Origin: Traorella massiliensis
Lineage (GTDB): Bacteria > Bacillota_I > Bacilli_A > Erysipelotrichales > Erysipelotrichaceae
Direction: 5' to 3'
Assembly (NCBI RefSeq): GCF_900104665.1
Contig: NZ_LT629966.1
Location: 122,262 to 186,261 of the forward strand
Length of the DNA: 64,000 bases
The position numbers and the translations under genes were made by a program. Below, piece after piece: positions 41,169 to 49,975 of the stretch. Positions within the stretch are counted from its first letter, which is position 1. Each line of letters begins with the position of its first letter. Under the pieces are notes generated by a model. That model had not been told where the DNA came from. It was given only the letters and a program-made list of their open reading frames with translations, and ran no database searches.

Positions 41169-42600
41169 GGCGCACTCCTTTACTTTCACAGACAAGAATC
41201 GGGCTTCCTTTCTCATTATAATCCACTTCAGCTGGTGAAATACCCAGCTCTTTCGCAAGTATTTTTACAACAAGCGGTTCACAGAATCCTCCCTGACATT
41301 TACCCATGCCTGGACGAACTCTTTTCTTTACCGCCACAACACTGCGAGCTCCGCACTTTCGTCTAATACAGTCAATGATCTCACCCTCACTCACCTGTTC
41401 ACAACGGCATATAATTCGCCCATATTTTGGATTATGGGCAATATATCTTTCTTTTTCATCTGTACTGCATTCATTGATCACTACATTTTTGACACGATGT
41501 GCAAAAAACATCCTTTTTGATAAATTCAAGCGTTTTAAAACATAATCATTGACAACCATTTCAGCAATTGCCGGAGCACTTGCTAATCCTGGTGAATCAA
41601 TAGCCGCAACATTGATAAAATTTTTAACACTGCTTTCTCCTATGATAAAATCATTATCGGCACATGGTGCACGAAGTCCGCTAAAACTATGAATGATTTC
41701 ATCATAAGGAACATTTTTGACGATCTTTTCAACTTTTTCACGGACAAATGTTAACCCACGTTCACTGGTCGAATTATCCTCACGATCAATTTGCTCAGAC
41801 GCAGTTGGGCCCAATAAAATATTACCATGTATTGTTGGTGTAACTAATACACCCTTTCCTTTTTTCGTAGGTGCAGGGTAAATTACATGTTTAACAAAAT
41901 TAGATGCATTTTTTGATAAGACATAATATTCCCCCTTACGTGGCAGAATTTTAAAATCTTTCTTATGTGTAACCATTTCATTGATCTTATCAGCATAGAT
42001 TCCAGCACAGTTGATAACAATTTTCGCATGATAAGTGTGATCCTGTGTTTTTACTATAAATCCATCTTTTTCTACAGTAATTGCCTTCACTTCCTGATTC
42101 AGTTCACATTTACACTGATTGCTCATAGCTGTTTCCATTGCAGCAATTGCAACTTTCCATGGTGTAACGATTCCTGTCTGCTTACAATAAAGCGCCTTGA
42201 TAACATCATCAGAAATATTTTCTTCCAGCACTAATATTTCATCACGATTAATCATCTGAGTTCTGATTCCTCGTTTTTCAGCTTGCTTATGCAGTCTTTC
42301 CAATGTGTGAACCTCGTCCTCATTCACAGCTACGACCAGTGAGCCAATCTGCTTGAAATCAACCTTTAGTTCTCGACACAAGGAAGGATACTTGCGAGCT
42401 CCGCGAATATTCATTTCAGCTTTCAATGAATAATCATCAGGATCATATCCGGCGTGAATAATAGCACTGTTGGCCATCGTTGATTTATTCGCAATATCAT
42501 TTTCTTTCTCAAGAAGCAGCACATTGCAGTGATATTTCGAACAATTATAAGCAATGAGCGACCCAATGATACCGCCACCTATAATAATAATATCTTCCAT
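41155..42600 (-). CDS. GlpA/LhgO-like FAD dehydrogenase with C-terminal [2Fe-2S] domain
   Basis: This 481-residue protein of the DAO superfamily has an N-terminal FAD motif (IIIIGGGIIGSLIAYNCSKY), the substrate domain (STMANSAIIHAGYDP, FSGLRAPCADNDFIIG, DSPGLASAPAIAEMV) and a C-terminal BFD-like domain with CRCEQVSEGEI and GMGKCQGGFC, where four cysteines would bind [2Fe-2S]. This combination occurs in anaerobic glycerol-3-phosphate dehydrogenase GlpA and in related 2-hydroxy-acid dehydrogenases. A cre-overlapped promoter controls the run. The substrate cannot be fixed from sequence. Confidence 0.9.
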   Translation of the reverse strand: MEDIIIIGGGIIGSLIAYNCSKYHCNVLLLEKENDIANKSTMANSAIIHAGYDPDDYSLKAEMNIRGARKYPSLCRELKVDFKQIGSLVVAVNEDEVHTLERLHKQAEKRGIRTQMINRDEILVLEENISDDVIKALYCKQTGIVTPWKVAIAAMETAMSNQCKCELNQEVKAITVEKDGFIVKTQDHTYHAKIVINCAGIYADKINEMVTHKKDFKILPRKGEYYVLSKNASNFVKHVIYPAPTKKGKGVLVTPTIHGNILLGPTASEQIDREDNSTSERGLTFVREKVEKIVKNVPYDEIIHSFSGLRAPCADNDFIIGESSVKNFINVAAIDSPGLASAPAIAEMVVNDYVLKRLNLSKRMFFAHRVKNVVINECSTDEKERYIAHNPKYGRIICRCEQVSEGEIIDCIRRKCGARSVVAVKKRVRPGMGKCQGGFCEPLVVKILAKELGISPAEVDYNEKGSPILVCESKGVRHEKG

Positions 42601-42623
42601 ACTGAAATCTCCTTTACTTTATT

Positions 42624-42665
42624 ATTATAAAAAAGAATAAACAAAAATACAAGTAAACGCTTTCA
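42624..42665 (-). promoter_or_regulatory. Promoter with overlapping CcpA cre-like site
   Basis: On the minus strand TTGTAT (42,652-42,647) and TATAAT (42,629-42,624) are exactly 17 bp apart. TGAAAGCGTTTACT (42,665-42,652) matches the catabolite-responsive element consensus at 13 of 14 positions and runs into the -35 box. A repressor bound there would block the promoter, so the GlpA-like operon is probably under carbon catabolite repression. Confidence 0.75.
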
Positions 42666-42824
42666 AATATCCTTTTTTTTCACCATCCTGCAACTCACCT
42701 GCAAATAATCCTGTCAGATAAAAGCTTAATCGCATACCTGATTCTTCAGCCTCTTTATTTTAGAAGCAGCCATTTCACAGATAATCTTTTCCATTATCCG
42801 TCTGTCCGTCAAAATAGACATATG

Positions 42825-42861
42825 AAAAAAACAGATAGCATTTTAAAATACCTTATCTGTT
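42825..42861 (-). terminator. Terminator after the 262-residue membrane protein gene
   Basis: AACAGATA and TATCTGTT form a stem followed by a T run on the minus strand, starting 1 bp beyond the stop codon of the gene that ends at 42,862. Confidence 0.85.
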
Positions 42862-43650
42862 TTATTTAGAAACCTGAATATTCTCTTGATTAAAAACTGC
42901 TTCACTTGGATTTTCTCTAAAAGTATCGCTTACACGAACACCCACACTTTTAAAATTATATGAGAAGTCCCATGTAACAGTCTCATTTGGAAAATCAGTC
43001 ATATAGACTATATAGTAAGCCCTAATTTTTTGGTAATTTCCTTGACGCTCCTGAACAGCTCTGCCAATATAACTAGCATCCCATGAAGAAGAAATACTTG
43101 AATTAATGTGAATGATCGGAATACCTACCGGTGTATTCGTATTATATTGATATTCAATCGTAAACAAATACCCTTTGCCAAGATTATTATCTACTGCCTG
43201 AACATTCATATCAATATCAAACACATAATCAACAAATATATCTGCTTGAGCATTCACTACGACTCCTTCATCATAATAAAGTCTTAGTTCAAACGTATTA
43301 TCTCCTGTAACGATTCCATGATCGAAAATAGAAACGGAAGTTTCCATTTCATTTGTAAATGTGCTGATCAGCGTATCTCCATAATACAGCTCTACTTTAT
43401 CAAAAGAGTGATCATTTAGCTGATAATCCCATATCAGTGATATAGTCTTTTGTTCGTCATCAAATTCACCACTAAAAAGTGAAATCTGAGGATCCACTTC
43501 TTCTGATGGATCATCTATCAGAGGAAGATCAGGATTTACTTCCCCTCGCAGCTGTCCAATAACAAGACGTGCTGTTAAGCCTGCAATAACCAGCAAACAA
43601 ATAATCAGGCATCCCGAGAATATTTTATTTCGTTTAATAAATTCAATCAT
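42862..43650 (-). CDS. Membrane-anchored extracellular protein of unknown function
   Basis: This 262-residue protein has one N-terminal membrane helix (about 10-32, IFSGCLIICLLVIAGLTARLVI) without a clear signal cleavage, so it is probably anchored with its C-terminal 225 residues outside. These are beta-rich and acidic (ISLFSGEFDDEQKTISLIWDYQ, FDKVELYYGDTLISTF, NTFELRLYYDEGVVVNAQADIFV), consistent with two Ig-like beta-sandwich domains. It follows the OmpR-type kinase gene by 67 bp on the same strand and may be controlled by that system. No family is recognised. Confidence 0.78.
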   Translation of the reverse strand: MIEFIKRNKIFSGCLIICLLVIAGLTARLVIGQLRGEVNPDLPLIDDPSEEVDPQISLFSGEFDDEQKTISLIWDYQLNDHSFDKVELYYGDTLISTFTNEMETSVSIFDHGIVTGDNTFELRLYYDEGVVVNAQADIFVDYVFDIDMNVQAVDNNLGKGYLFTIEYQYNTNTPVGIPIIHINSSISSSWDASYIGRAVQERQGNYQKIRAYYIVYMTDFPNETVTWDFSYNFKSVGVRVSDTFRENPSEAVFNQENIQVSK

Positions 43651-43717
43651 TTTCCCACCTTTGAACTATTATACTCTATTTAATGAATGAATGCAAAAAG
43701 AATTCAAAAGAAGCTTC

Positions 43718-44902
43718 TTATAGTTCTACTTTAAAAAGTATTCCATTATGAAACATTTGAGCACTGATCTTTCCATGATGAATATCCATAATTGCCTTAG
43801 CAATTGAAAGACCGATACCTTGACCGCTAACATTTGAAGAATGTGCTTCATCTCCACGATAAAACCTTTCAAAAAGTAAATTAGGATCACCCGCAAATGG
43901 CTCACAGCTATTATAAACTTCTAAGATACATCTTCGGTTATGCAGGCTCAAACTAACAGAAATCTCAAATGGTTCACTAATATATTTTAATGCATTTTCT
44001 AATAATATATCGATTAATGTCTGCATACAAGCAGCATCTGCACTCACAACAACGTCCTTTTGAATATTCTTTTTTAAATGTACCTGCTTTTGATCAAGCA
44101 ATGGTCGGAATTCCAAAAGTGTTTTTTCTAGACACTTGCTCATATTGACATGAGTCATTTCTATTTCTCTGCTTTCTTCCATCTTTGAAAGCATAAGAAG
44201 CTTCTTTACCAGTTCATTTAAACGAATAATCTGATTCTGTGAACTTTTTATCCACTCGTTTTCTCCTATTTCCATTTTTAAAACTTCATTATTTGCGGAA
44301 ATAATAGCTAGTGGTGTCTTAATTTCATGTCCTGCATCCGTGATAAAACGTTTTTGCTGTTCAATTTCTCTCACGATAGGCAGAATTGCTCTTTTTGATG
44401 CGAAATAAACGATAATGAATAAAATTAAAAGAGAAATAAGAACGATCCAGATCGAAGACACAAAAACAGCCTGGATTGCATCCATCTGATTATGGATATT
44501 GATAAATACGATCATCCCATTTTCTTCATCACCGCTAGTGCGATAAAAATAATCATTGATGATTCCTCTAGGATCCCATTCAATCTGAAAAGCATATTCT
44601 TCAGCTTCCGATCGGGAAATAGAGGCAATATGCGAAGTATTGACTTCAGAAATCTCACCATTCTCATATTTAACCGTAAAAAATCTTGTTTCAAACATCG
44701 TGTCATTTCTTATTTCTTTTTTTATTTCGTTAAAATAAGGAAGCTTGCCATCATGTTGAATCAAATAATCTGCTTTATGATTCACTTTTTGATACAGCTG
44801 ATAGAAATTTAAAATGTTGACTAGTGTAAGCACGACAAGTAAAATCAGTGTCAGTGATATCATCATCGTCTTGATAAAGCGATGCTGATAGACCTTAACC
44901 AT
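43718..44902 (-). CDS. Sensor histidine kinase
   Basis: This 394-residue protein starts at the ATG at 44,902 behind GGAGGAAAAAG. It has two membrane helices (about 15-38 and 150-172), an extracellular sensor domain of about 110 residues, HisKA with His in DAGHEIKTPLAII (about residue 193) and HATPase_c with N-box LLENALKYI and G2 box GQGIGLSIAKAIM. It autophosphorylates and passes phosphate to the response regulator whose gene overlaps it by 8 bp. The stimulus is unknown. Confidence 0.93.
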   Translation of the reverse strand: MVKVYQHRFIKTMMISLTLILLVVLTLVNILNFYQLYQKVNHKADYLIQHDGKLPYFNEIKKEIRNDTMFETRFFTVKYENGEISEVNTSHIASISRSEAEEYAFQIEWDPRGIINDYFYRTSGDEENGMIVFINIHNQMDAIQAVFVSSIWIVLISLLILFIIVYFASKRAILPIVREIEQQKRFITDAGHEIKTPLAIISANNEVLKMEIGENEWIKSSQNQIIRLNELVKKLLMLSKMEESREIEMTHVNMSKCLEKTLLEFRPLLDQKQVHLKKNIQKDVVVSADAACMQTLIDILLENALKYISEPFEISVSLSLHNRRCILEVYNSCEPFAGDPNLLFERFYRGDEAHSSNVSGQGIGLSIAKAIMDIHHGKISAQMFHNGILFKVEL

Positions 44903-45572
44903 CTTTTTCCTCCAGCGTATAACCAACTCCTCTAGCTGCCTTGATAATCACATGAGCCCCCAGCTGATTCAGCTTTTTTCGCAAAGCACTGATATAGACC
45001 CATACAACATTGATTTCCGCATCTGAATCAAATCCCCATATCCGATCCATAAAATTTTCAGTAGAAATCACCACACTTGGATGACTCATCAACATTTCTA
45101 TCATTTGAAATTCACGATTACTTAAGCGTATCCGCTCATCTTTAACAATTAACTCATAAGTTAATCGATCTAATGTCAAATCAGCAAATGTCAGAACGTT
45201 CTCCATCACTTCATTTTTTCTTCTCGTCAATGCCCGTATACGAGCCAGCATTTCTGCCATTGAAAAAGGCTTAGGAAGATAATCATCCGCTCCCATATCT
45301 AATCCTGTAATCCTGTCCTCAATCTCTGATTTTGCACTAAGGACCAGGACAGGTGTATAAACATGAATTTTCCGTAATTGTCTCAATACTTCTAAACCAT
45401 TCATCTTAGGCATCATGATATCTAATAAGATAACATCATATTCCCCGCTAATAGCATAATCTAAAGCATCCGTTCCATCATAAACAGCATCCACCGTATA
45501 ATTATGATGTTTTAAAATAGCAACAATCGCATTTGATAATTCTCTTTCGTCTTCACATAATAATATTCGCAT
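44895..45572 (-). CDS. OmpR/PhoB-family response regulator
   Basis: This 225-residue protein has an N-terminal receiver (acidic EDE near residue 7, phosphoacceptor Asp51 in DVILLDIMMP, lysine in YLPKPFS) and a C-terminal winged-helix DNA-binding domain (LTFADLTLDRLTYEL, VVWVYISALRKKL, IIKAARGVGYTL). It pairs with the kinase downstream. In the same operon a membrane-anchored protein follows. Confidence 0.93.
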   Translation of the reverse strand: MRILLCEDERELSNAIVAILKHHNYTVDAVYDGTDALDYAISGEYDVILLDIMMPKMNGLEVLRQLRKIHVYTPVLVLSAKSEIEDRITGLDMGADDYLPKPFSMAEMLARIRALTRRKNEVMENVLTFADLTLDRLTYELIVKDERIRLSNREFQMIEMLMSHPSVVISTENFMDRIWGFDSDAEINVVWVYISALRKKLNQLGAHVIIKAARGVGYTLEEKDG

Positions 45573-45653
45573 AGTCCTACCTCTTTTTTATTTTATATGG
45601 TTTAGATTAAAATAACTTAAAATCAAAGATGTTTCAATAGATGATATGCATAA

Positions 45654-45701
45654 ATGAATGAAAATGCATTAAATCTTTAAAGATTCAATGCATTCATTCA
45701 T
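45654..45701 (-). terminator. Long dyad, probable terminator after the aldo/keto reductase gene
   Basis: AATGCATT-containing arms at 45,654-45,676 and 45,680-45,701 pair with one small mismatch region (AATGAAT...AAATCTTT facing AAAGATTC...ATTCATT). The dyad ends at the stop codon of the reductase gene and lacks a strong T run, so termination is likely but not certain. Confidence 0.6.
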
Positions 45702-46798
45702 TATTCAAAAATCTTTGTCGCTTCCTGCAATAGATCACGAATTTTTAAATGCTGCGGACAGGCATGTTCACACTTACCGCATTTAATACAATCTGAAGCT
45801 TTTCCTTTATTTTCAGTACATTTTTTATAATTGCTCATACTTGTCCAGTCATTATAAATTTTTTTTGTATTATAAATGGCAAATATATCAGGTATTGGTA
45901 TTTGTTTTGGACAACCGGCCACACAATATTGACAAGCTGTGCATTCGATTTGATCAAGTGTTTTTAAGATCTCACGCACTTTCGCAACGGCTTTAAATTC
46001 TTCTTCATTCATTTTTTTAAAGTTTTTCATCGTTGCAAGATTATCATGTACCTGTTCGATGCTGCTCATACCGCTAAGAACCATAAATACCTGATCAAAG
46101 CTGGCAGCATATCGTAGAGCATAACTTGCATATGAACCGCCATTTAAGCTATCTAACACTTTTCCTGCCTCTTCTGGTAAATCAGCTAATCGGCCACCAC
46201 GTACCGGCTCCATGACAATGACTGGCTTTTGATGTTTTACACATACCTCATATACTTTATCACTTTCAACATTCGGATTATCGGTATCAAGATAATTAAA
46301 TTGAATTTGAACGACTTCAATTTCAGGATGTTCATTTAAGATCTGATTCAATACTTCTGGCTGATCATGAAAAGACATACCAATATGTCTGATCTTTCCT
46401 GTTTGTTTTAGTTCTTGTACAAACTCAAAAGCCCCACATTCCGTAAACTTTTTATAATATTCAAGATTCATTGCATGTAGAAGATAATAATCAAAATAAT
46501 CTACTCCGCACTGTCTCAGCTGTTTTTCAAAAAAAGGCTGTAAATCTTCATGTGTCTGAAAAAAAGTTGAAGTTAGCTTATTTGTCAGATAATAAGCATC
46601 ACGTGGATAACGTTGAACTAAACATTCTCTTAGTGCTGTTTCACTTGCACCATCCAAATAACCATGTGCCGTATCAAAATAATTGAAACCCGCTTCAATA
46701 AATTCATCAACCATCTGATTTACTTGTTCAAGGTCTACTTCTTTTCCCTTCATGGGAAAACGCATACATCCAAAACCAAATTTTTCTCTGAGTTCCAT
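45701..46798 (-). CDS. Aldo/keto reductase with C-terminal ferredoxin domain
   Basis: This 365-residue protein has a TIM-barrel aldo/keto reductase domain (about 1-270) with NYFDTAHGYLDG carrying the catalytic Asp/Tyr, then KLTST and DYYLLHAMN. Fused to it is a C-terminal iron-sulfur region with two cysteine sets (CTACQYCVAGCP and CIKCGKCEHACP). Proteins of this layout occur in anaerobes and may draw electrons from ferredoxin. The substrate is unknown. A TTGACT sequence at about 46,870 may be part of its promoter. Confidence 0.9.
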   Translation of the reverse strand: MELREKFGFGCMRFPMKGKEVDLEQVNQMVDEFIEAGFNYFDTAHGYLDGASETALRECLVQRYPRDAYYLTNKLTSTFFQTHEDLQPFFEKQLRQCGVDYFDYYLLHAMNLEYYKKFTECGAFEFVQELKQTGKIRHIGMSFHDQPEVLNQILNEHPEIEVVQIQFNYLDTDNPNVESDKVYEVCVKHQKPVIVMEPVRGGRLADLPEEAGKVLDSLNGGSYASYALRYAASFDQVFMVLSGMSSIEQVHDNLATMKNFKKMNEEEFKAVAKVREILKTLDQIECTACQYCVAGCPKQIPIPDIFAIYNTKKIYNDWTSMSNYKKCTENKGKASDCIKCGKCEHACPQHLKIRDLLQEATKIFE

Positions 46799-46894
46799 CT
46801 TTTTTTCCTCCCTATGAATGATATGTATAATTCATATATTTATTGTAACATCTTCTGCCTGCTTCAAGTCAAGCAAATATGAAAATTCTACAAA

Positions 46895-46917
46895 GAAAAA
46901 GAGCCTAAGCTCTTTTT
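46895..46917 (-). terminator. Terminator after the 155-residue protein gene
   Basis: AAAAAGAGC and GCTCTTTTT form a 9-bp stem with a CTAA loop and a T run, at the stop codon. Confidence 0.88.
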
Positions 46918-47383
46918 ATTGTGAGATCACATAACGAAGACGATATTCTTTCATATGCTGATCATCATATGATTCATAGTATTTAAAAGCAATCTTTTTT
47001 GCACTTTTACTGATAGTATATACATATTTTCCATTTACTGATTCAAAAGGCTGAATAACCAGCAGGTCGTTAAACTGATTATCAGCCCCAAAATATTCTT
47101 CCGCATCAAAGGGCCCATCACGATCATAGCTAATTAAAAAATCACTTCTTGAAAAGGATAAAATCTCGCCTGTAAGATTTTTTATTGTAAGATCAATGCA
47201 TAAAAAGGCGCCTCCCTCTTCAATCACATAACCAAAATATTCATCTTCATGAATTTCCAGACGATTGATCTTCAATGAAAAGGTAATGGTCTGAAATTCA
47301 TTTTTCATAGCAAAATTAGGTATATGATCTTTACAAAGCAAATGTAGCTGCGTTTTATTTTTTCTGATTTTAATTAAATCCAT
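46916..47383 (-). CDS. DUF4352-like protein of unknown function
   Basis: This 155-residue protein has no signal peptide or membrane helix. It shows an Ig-like beta-sandwich pattern (FQTITFSLKINRLEIHEDEYFGYVIEEGGAFLCIDLTIKNLTGEILSFSRSDFLIS) similar to DUF4352 modules, but such modules are normally exported. A GGAGGAAATGTT leader supports the start. It is a single-gene unit with its own terminator, divergent from the hydrolase gene at 47,490. The role is unknown. Confidence 0.75.
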   Translation of the reverse strand: MDLIKIRKNKTQLHLLCKDHIPNFAMKNEFQTITFSLKINRLEIHEDEYFGYVIEEGGAFLCIDLTIKNLTGEILSFSRSDFLISYDRDGPFDAEEYFGADNQFNDLLVIQPFESVNGKYVYTISKSAKKIAFKYYESYDDQHMKEYRLRYVISQ

Positions 47384-47489
47384 AACATTTCCTCCCTCTT
47401 CTATATTATGACAAGTTAGAGGTTGTTTTTGTCGAATCCTAGAATAGTCTGTTTGTTTAAAACATGTTATAATTGAAACAGGTGATACT

Positions 47490-48200
47490 ATGTTTGAGAA
47501 TTTAAAAAAATTATTTCATAAAAATGAAGATAAAGTTTTAATTACGATTCATGGTTTTGGTGTGAACCGCAAGCATGAAATGGATGACTTTATTGAATAT
47601 GCTGCTGATTTTAAAATTGAAATTATAAGCTTTAATATGTTTGACATTAATGATGAAAGCGATGATGACTACAATAAGTGGATCCTCGTTGCGGAAAATA
47701 AGCTTCAACAAGCTTTGAATCAAAATAAGAAGGTTTATCTTTTAGGATTTTCTATGGGTGGAGTCATTGCTTCCTATCTTGCCAGTAAATATCCTATTGA
47801 AAAATTAATTCTAATAGCACCGGCTTTCATTCATTTCAACATTGAAAACTATGCCGGTATTGCAATTAAGACAGGGAAAAAGCTTTTAAGTGGCAATGAT
47901 GAAGGTAAACCTTCGATGCCACGAAATTTCTATAGTGCTTTTATGGGATGTGTAAAAGAACATAAGAATGATATTCGTAAAGTTAACTGTCCTGTATTGC
48001 TCATACAGGGAGATGAAGATGAAGTCATTCCGCTTAAAAGCAGTGAATGGGCATATGAACAGATTCCCCATGATCAGAAAAAATGTATCTTTCTCCACGG
48101 TGGAAAGCATCGGCTTCTGCAAGATCAAAGTGTTCAGGATATTGCTTTTCTTTTAATTGATGATTTTCTTCATGATAAACTGCTCCCATCAAAAAAATGA
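47490..48200 (+). CDS. Alpha/beta hydrolase (serine lipase/esterase-like)
   Basis: This 236-residue cytoplasmic protein has an alpha/beta-hydrolase fold: ITIHGFGVNR oxyanion region, nucleophile Ser in LLGFSMGGVIA (GxSxG), Asp in LLIQGDEDEVIP and His in LHGGKHRLLQ as a complete triad. It lacks a signal peptide. A TATAAT near 47,468 precedes it. It is the only plus-strand gene in this part of the window and ends with a strong palindromic terminator. Substrate unknown; carboxylesterase or monoacylglycerol lipase activity is plausible. Confidence 0.9.
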   Translation: MFENLKKLFHKNEDKVLITIHGFGVNRKHEMDDFIEYAADFKIEIISFNMFDINDESDDDYNKWILVAENKLQQALNQNKKVYLLGFSMGGVIASYLASKYPIEKLILIAPAFIHFNIENYAGIAIKTGKKLLSGNDEGKPSMPRNFYSAFMGCVKEHKNDIRKVNCPVLLIQGDEDEVIPLKSSEWAYEQIPHDQKKCIFLHGGKHRLLQDQSVQDIAFLLIDDFLHDKLLPSKK

Positions 48201-48255
48201 TTTATATCCAAAGCTATATGTAAATAACTTATTATCTGTCAAAAATGAAACATAG

Positions 48256-48287
48256 AAAAAAAATAGCTGGTTTATAGCTATTTTTTT
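48256..48287 (+). terminator. Terminator after the hydrolase gene
   Basis: A 12-bp dyad of an A-run plus TAGCT facing AGCTA plus a T-run flanks a short loop, about 55 bp after the hydrolase stop. It also works on the opposite strand. Confidence 0.85.
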
Positions 48288-48304
48288 CCGGTATATACCA
48301 TATC

Positions 48305-48440
48305 GTGTGGTGTGGTTACCCCTATAACAGAAAATGTGGTTATGTGAAAATTATGTGACTATGTGGTCTGGTATAACAGTTTTTGTGGTAGTCCTATGAC
48401 ATTTCTGTGGTTTTTGCTTGTAAAATAAAATCCTCCTTGT
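48305..48440 (+). repeat. Left subterminal repeats of the ISL3 element
   Basis: TGTGGT recurs at roughly 20-25 bp intervals, often followed 8-10 bp later by CTATAACA or CTATGACA (for example TGTGGTTACCCCTATAACAG near 48,311 and TGTGGTCTGGTATAACAG near 48,362). These look like transposase-binding sites. Confidence 0.75.
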
Positions 48441-48495
48441 CGTATAATGTGTGTGTTCAAAATCACTTTATACAGAAAAGGAGGTAGACATATTC

Positions 48496-49794
48496 ATGTC
48501 CTTACATAAGTTTATCACAGATATGCTGAACATTAAACCGGATAATATTGATAAGATTGATTCCTTTGATCTTTCTGACGGTTCTGTAAATCTTAGAATC
48601 AGACTGAAAGCCAAGAAAGATATCTGCTGCCCTGTATGCGGCGGAAAAGTCCATATCCATGGCTATTCCTTAAGAAAACTGATCCATTCCACTCTTGTCA
48701 ACAGAAAATGCACCATCTTTTATGAACGCAGAAGATTCAGATGTGATTCGTGTGAGATGACTTTCTTTGAAGAGAATCCTTTCATCAATTCTTCTGAAAA
48801 TGTGACCTTTGAAACCAAGGTCAATGTTCTCAAGGATCTCAAGTTCGTCAATAATACCTACACTTCTACGGCTGCCCGCTATCATCTTTCTGCCACCAAA
48901 GTCCAGCGCATCTTTGATGCCCATGTCAATATCCCCAGAAAGCCTTTGCCGGAAGTCCTGTCTATCGATGAACACCATTTTCCTGAATCCAGCTATGATT
49001 CTCTCTACTGCTGTCTTCTGATGGATTTTGAGGACGGCACCATCATCGATGTGCTTCCTGACAGAAAAAAAGATTATCTTGCCGGCTATTTTACTAAAGT
49101 GCGGCTGGATACTTACGATGAAAAGACCGGAAAAAGCGAACTCGACAATGTCAGATATGTCTCGATTGATCTCTACAAGCCTTATAAAATCATTGCTCAG
49201 ATTTATTTTCCTAAAGCTCTCATCTGCGCCGATTCCTTTCACGTTCTCAAACATCTCACTGAGGCCTTCAGAGCTGTCCGTCTGAGGTGCAGAAGAAACA
49301 CCGAAGATGAAAATCTCCGGTATCTTCTTACAAAGTTCAAGTATATCTTCAGTCATGGCTTCAATCTCGACAACGATCCTAAGTACAATAAAAGATTCAA
49401 GCGCCGCATGAACTACAGAGACATGCAGACCATCCTGTTTGAGCGTTTCCCTGATCTGAAGAAAGCCTATGAACTGAAAGAAGGCTATATTCTCTTCAAC
49501 GAGTCCTGCTGCGTGCAGAATGCAAAGGAAAAGCTTGCAGATCAGATCCGGCAGTTTGCAGATTCCGGAATCAGTGAATATGCTGGCTTCTACAATCTTT
49601 TGATTAACTGGAATGAAGAGATCGTCCATTCATTTTCTGCTGTCAGCGGCAGAAGAATCAACAACAGCTATATTGAATCAAGAAACAATCAGCTGGAAAG
49701 ACTGATGATGAATGCAAACGGGTTTAGAAATTTCAAAAGAACCCGTAACAGAATACTTTACTGCCTGAATAAAAAAGACACTTTTAAAATTTAA
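48496..49794 (+). CDS. ISL3-family transposase
   Basis: This protein of 432 residues starts at ATG 48,496 downstream of AAAGGAGGTAGAC. The N-terminal zinc finger (CPVCGGKVHIHGYSLRKLIHS, CDSCEMTFFEENPF) is followed by the DDE_Tnp_ISL3 domain: Asp in SIDEHHFPES, Asp in CADSFHVLKHL and Glu in NSYIESRNNQLERLMM. The frame is intact, and the protein is clearly different from the ISL3 transposase at 4204-6950. It should be able to move the element. Confidence 0.95.
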   Translation: MSLHKFITDMLNIKPDNIDKIDSFDLSDGSVNLRIRLKAKKDICCPVCGGKVHIHGYSLRKLIHSTLVNRKCTIFYERRRFRCDSCEMTFFEENPFINSSENVTFETKVNVLKDLKFVNNTYTSTAARYHLSATKVQRIFDAHVNIPRKPLPEVLSIDEHHFPESSYDSLYCCLLMDFEDGTIIDVLPDRKKDYLAGYFTKVRLDTYDEKTGKSELDNVRYVSIDLYKPYKIIAQIYFPKALICADSFHVLKHLTEAFRAVRLRCRRNTEDENLRYLLTKFKYIFSHGFNLDNDPKYNKRFKRRMNYRDMQTILFERFPDLKKAYELKEGYILFNESCCVQNAKEKLADQIRQFADSGISEYAGFYNLLINWNEEIVHSFSAVSGRRINNSYIESRNNQLERLMMNANGFRNFKRTRNRILYCLNKKDTFKI

Positions 49795-49849
49795 AAACAG
49801 CTACAGTATATAACGATAATACAAGTGATTTTGAACAGAAAAGGCGATC

Positions 49850-49975
49850 GAACCGATCACCTTTTTCCTCATATAAACCACAGATTTGTCATAGTCATAC
49901 CACACACTCTGTTATAACTTTCCACATGGTTGTGATAGCCTGACCCACACGCTGTTTATAGCCTAGACCACAGAA
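49850..49975 (-). repeat. Right subterminal repeats of the ISL3 element
   Basis: Read on the minus strand, TGTGGTCTAGGCTATAAACAG, TGTGGGTCAGGCTATCACAA, TGTGGAAAGTTATAACAGAG and TGTGGTATGACTATGACA follow one another at about 20-22 bp. They mirror the left array. The outermost unit supplies the stop codon of pncB. Confidence 0.75.

Larger units (their letters stand above)
48305..49975 (+). mobile_element. Complete ISL3-family element with subterminal repeat arrays
   Basis: The element carries one intact transposase gene flanked by noncoding ends of about 150-180 bp. Each end has four or five spaced repeats of a TGTGGT-(N)-CTATAACA-like unit, pointing inward from both sides. The outer ends begin near TGTGGTTACC (48,311) and finish near GACCACA (49,973). 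It inserted at the extreme 3' end of pncB. I could not match an 8-bp target repeat. Confidence 0.8.

Noticed and set aside
42601-42861. A gene between the GlpA-like operon and the membrane-protein gene
   Set aside because: Only a promoter with a cre site and a terminator are seen; no frame with a ribosome site.
48200-48440. A CRISPR array, because of regularly spaced TGTGGT units
   Set aside because: The units are short and imperfect, without unique spacers of constant length, and they mirror a second array at the other IS end.
48670-49629. Long antisense frame of 319 codons inside the ISL3 transposase gene
   Set aside because: It mirrors the transposase reading frame exactly, has no ribosome site and its translation shows no domain.
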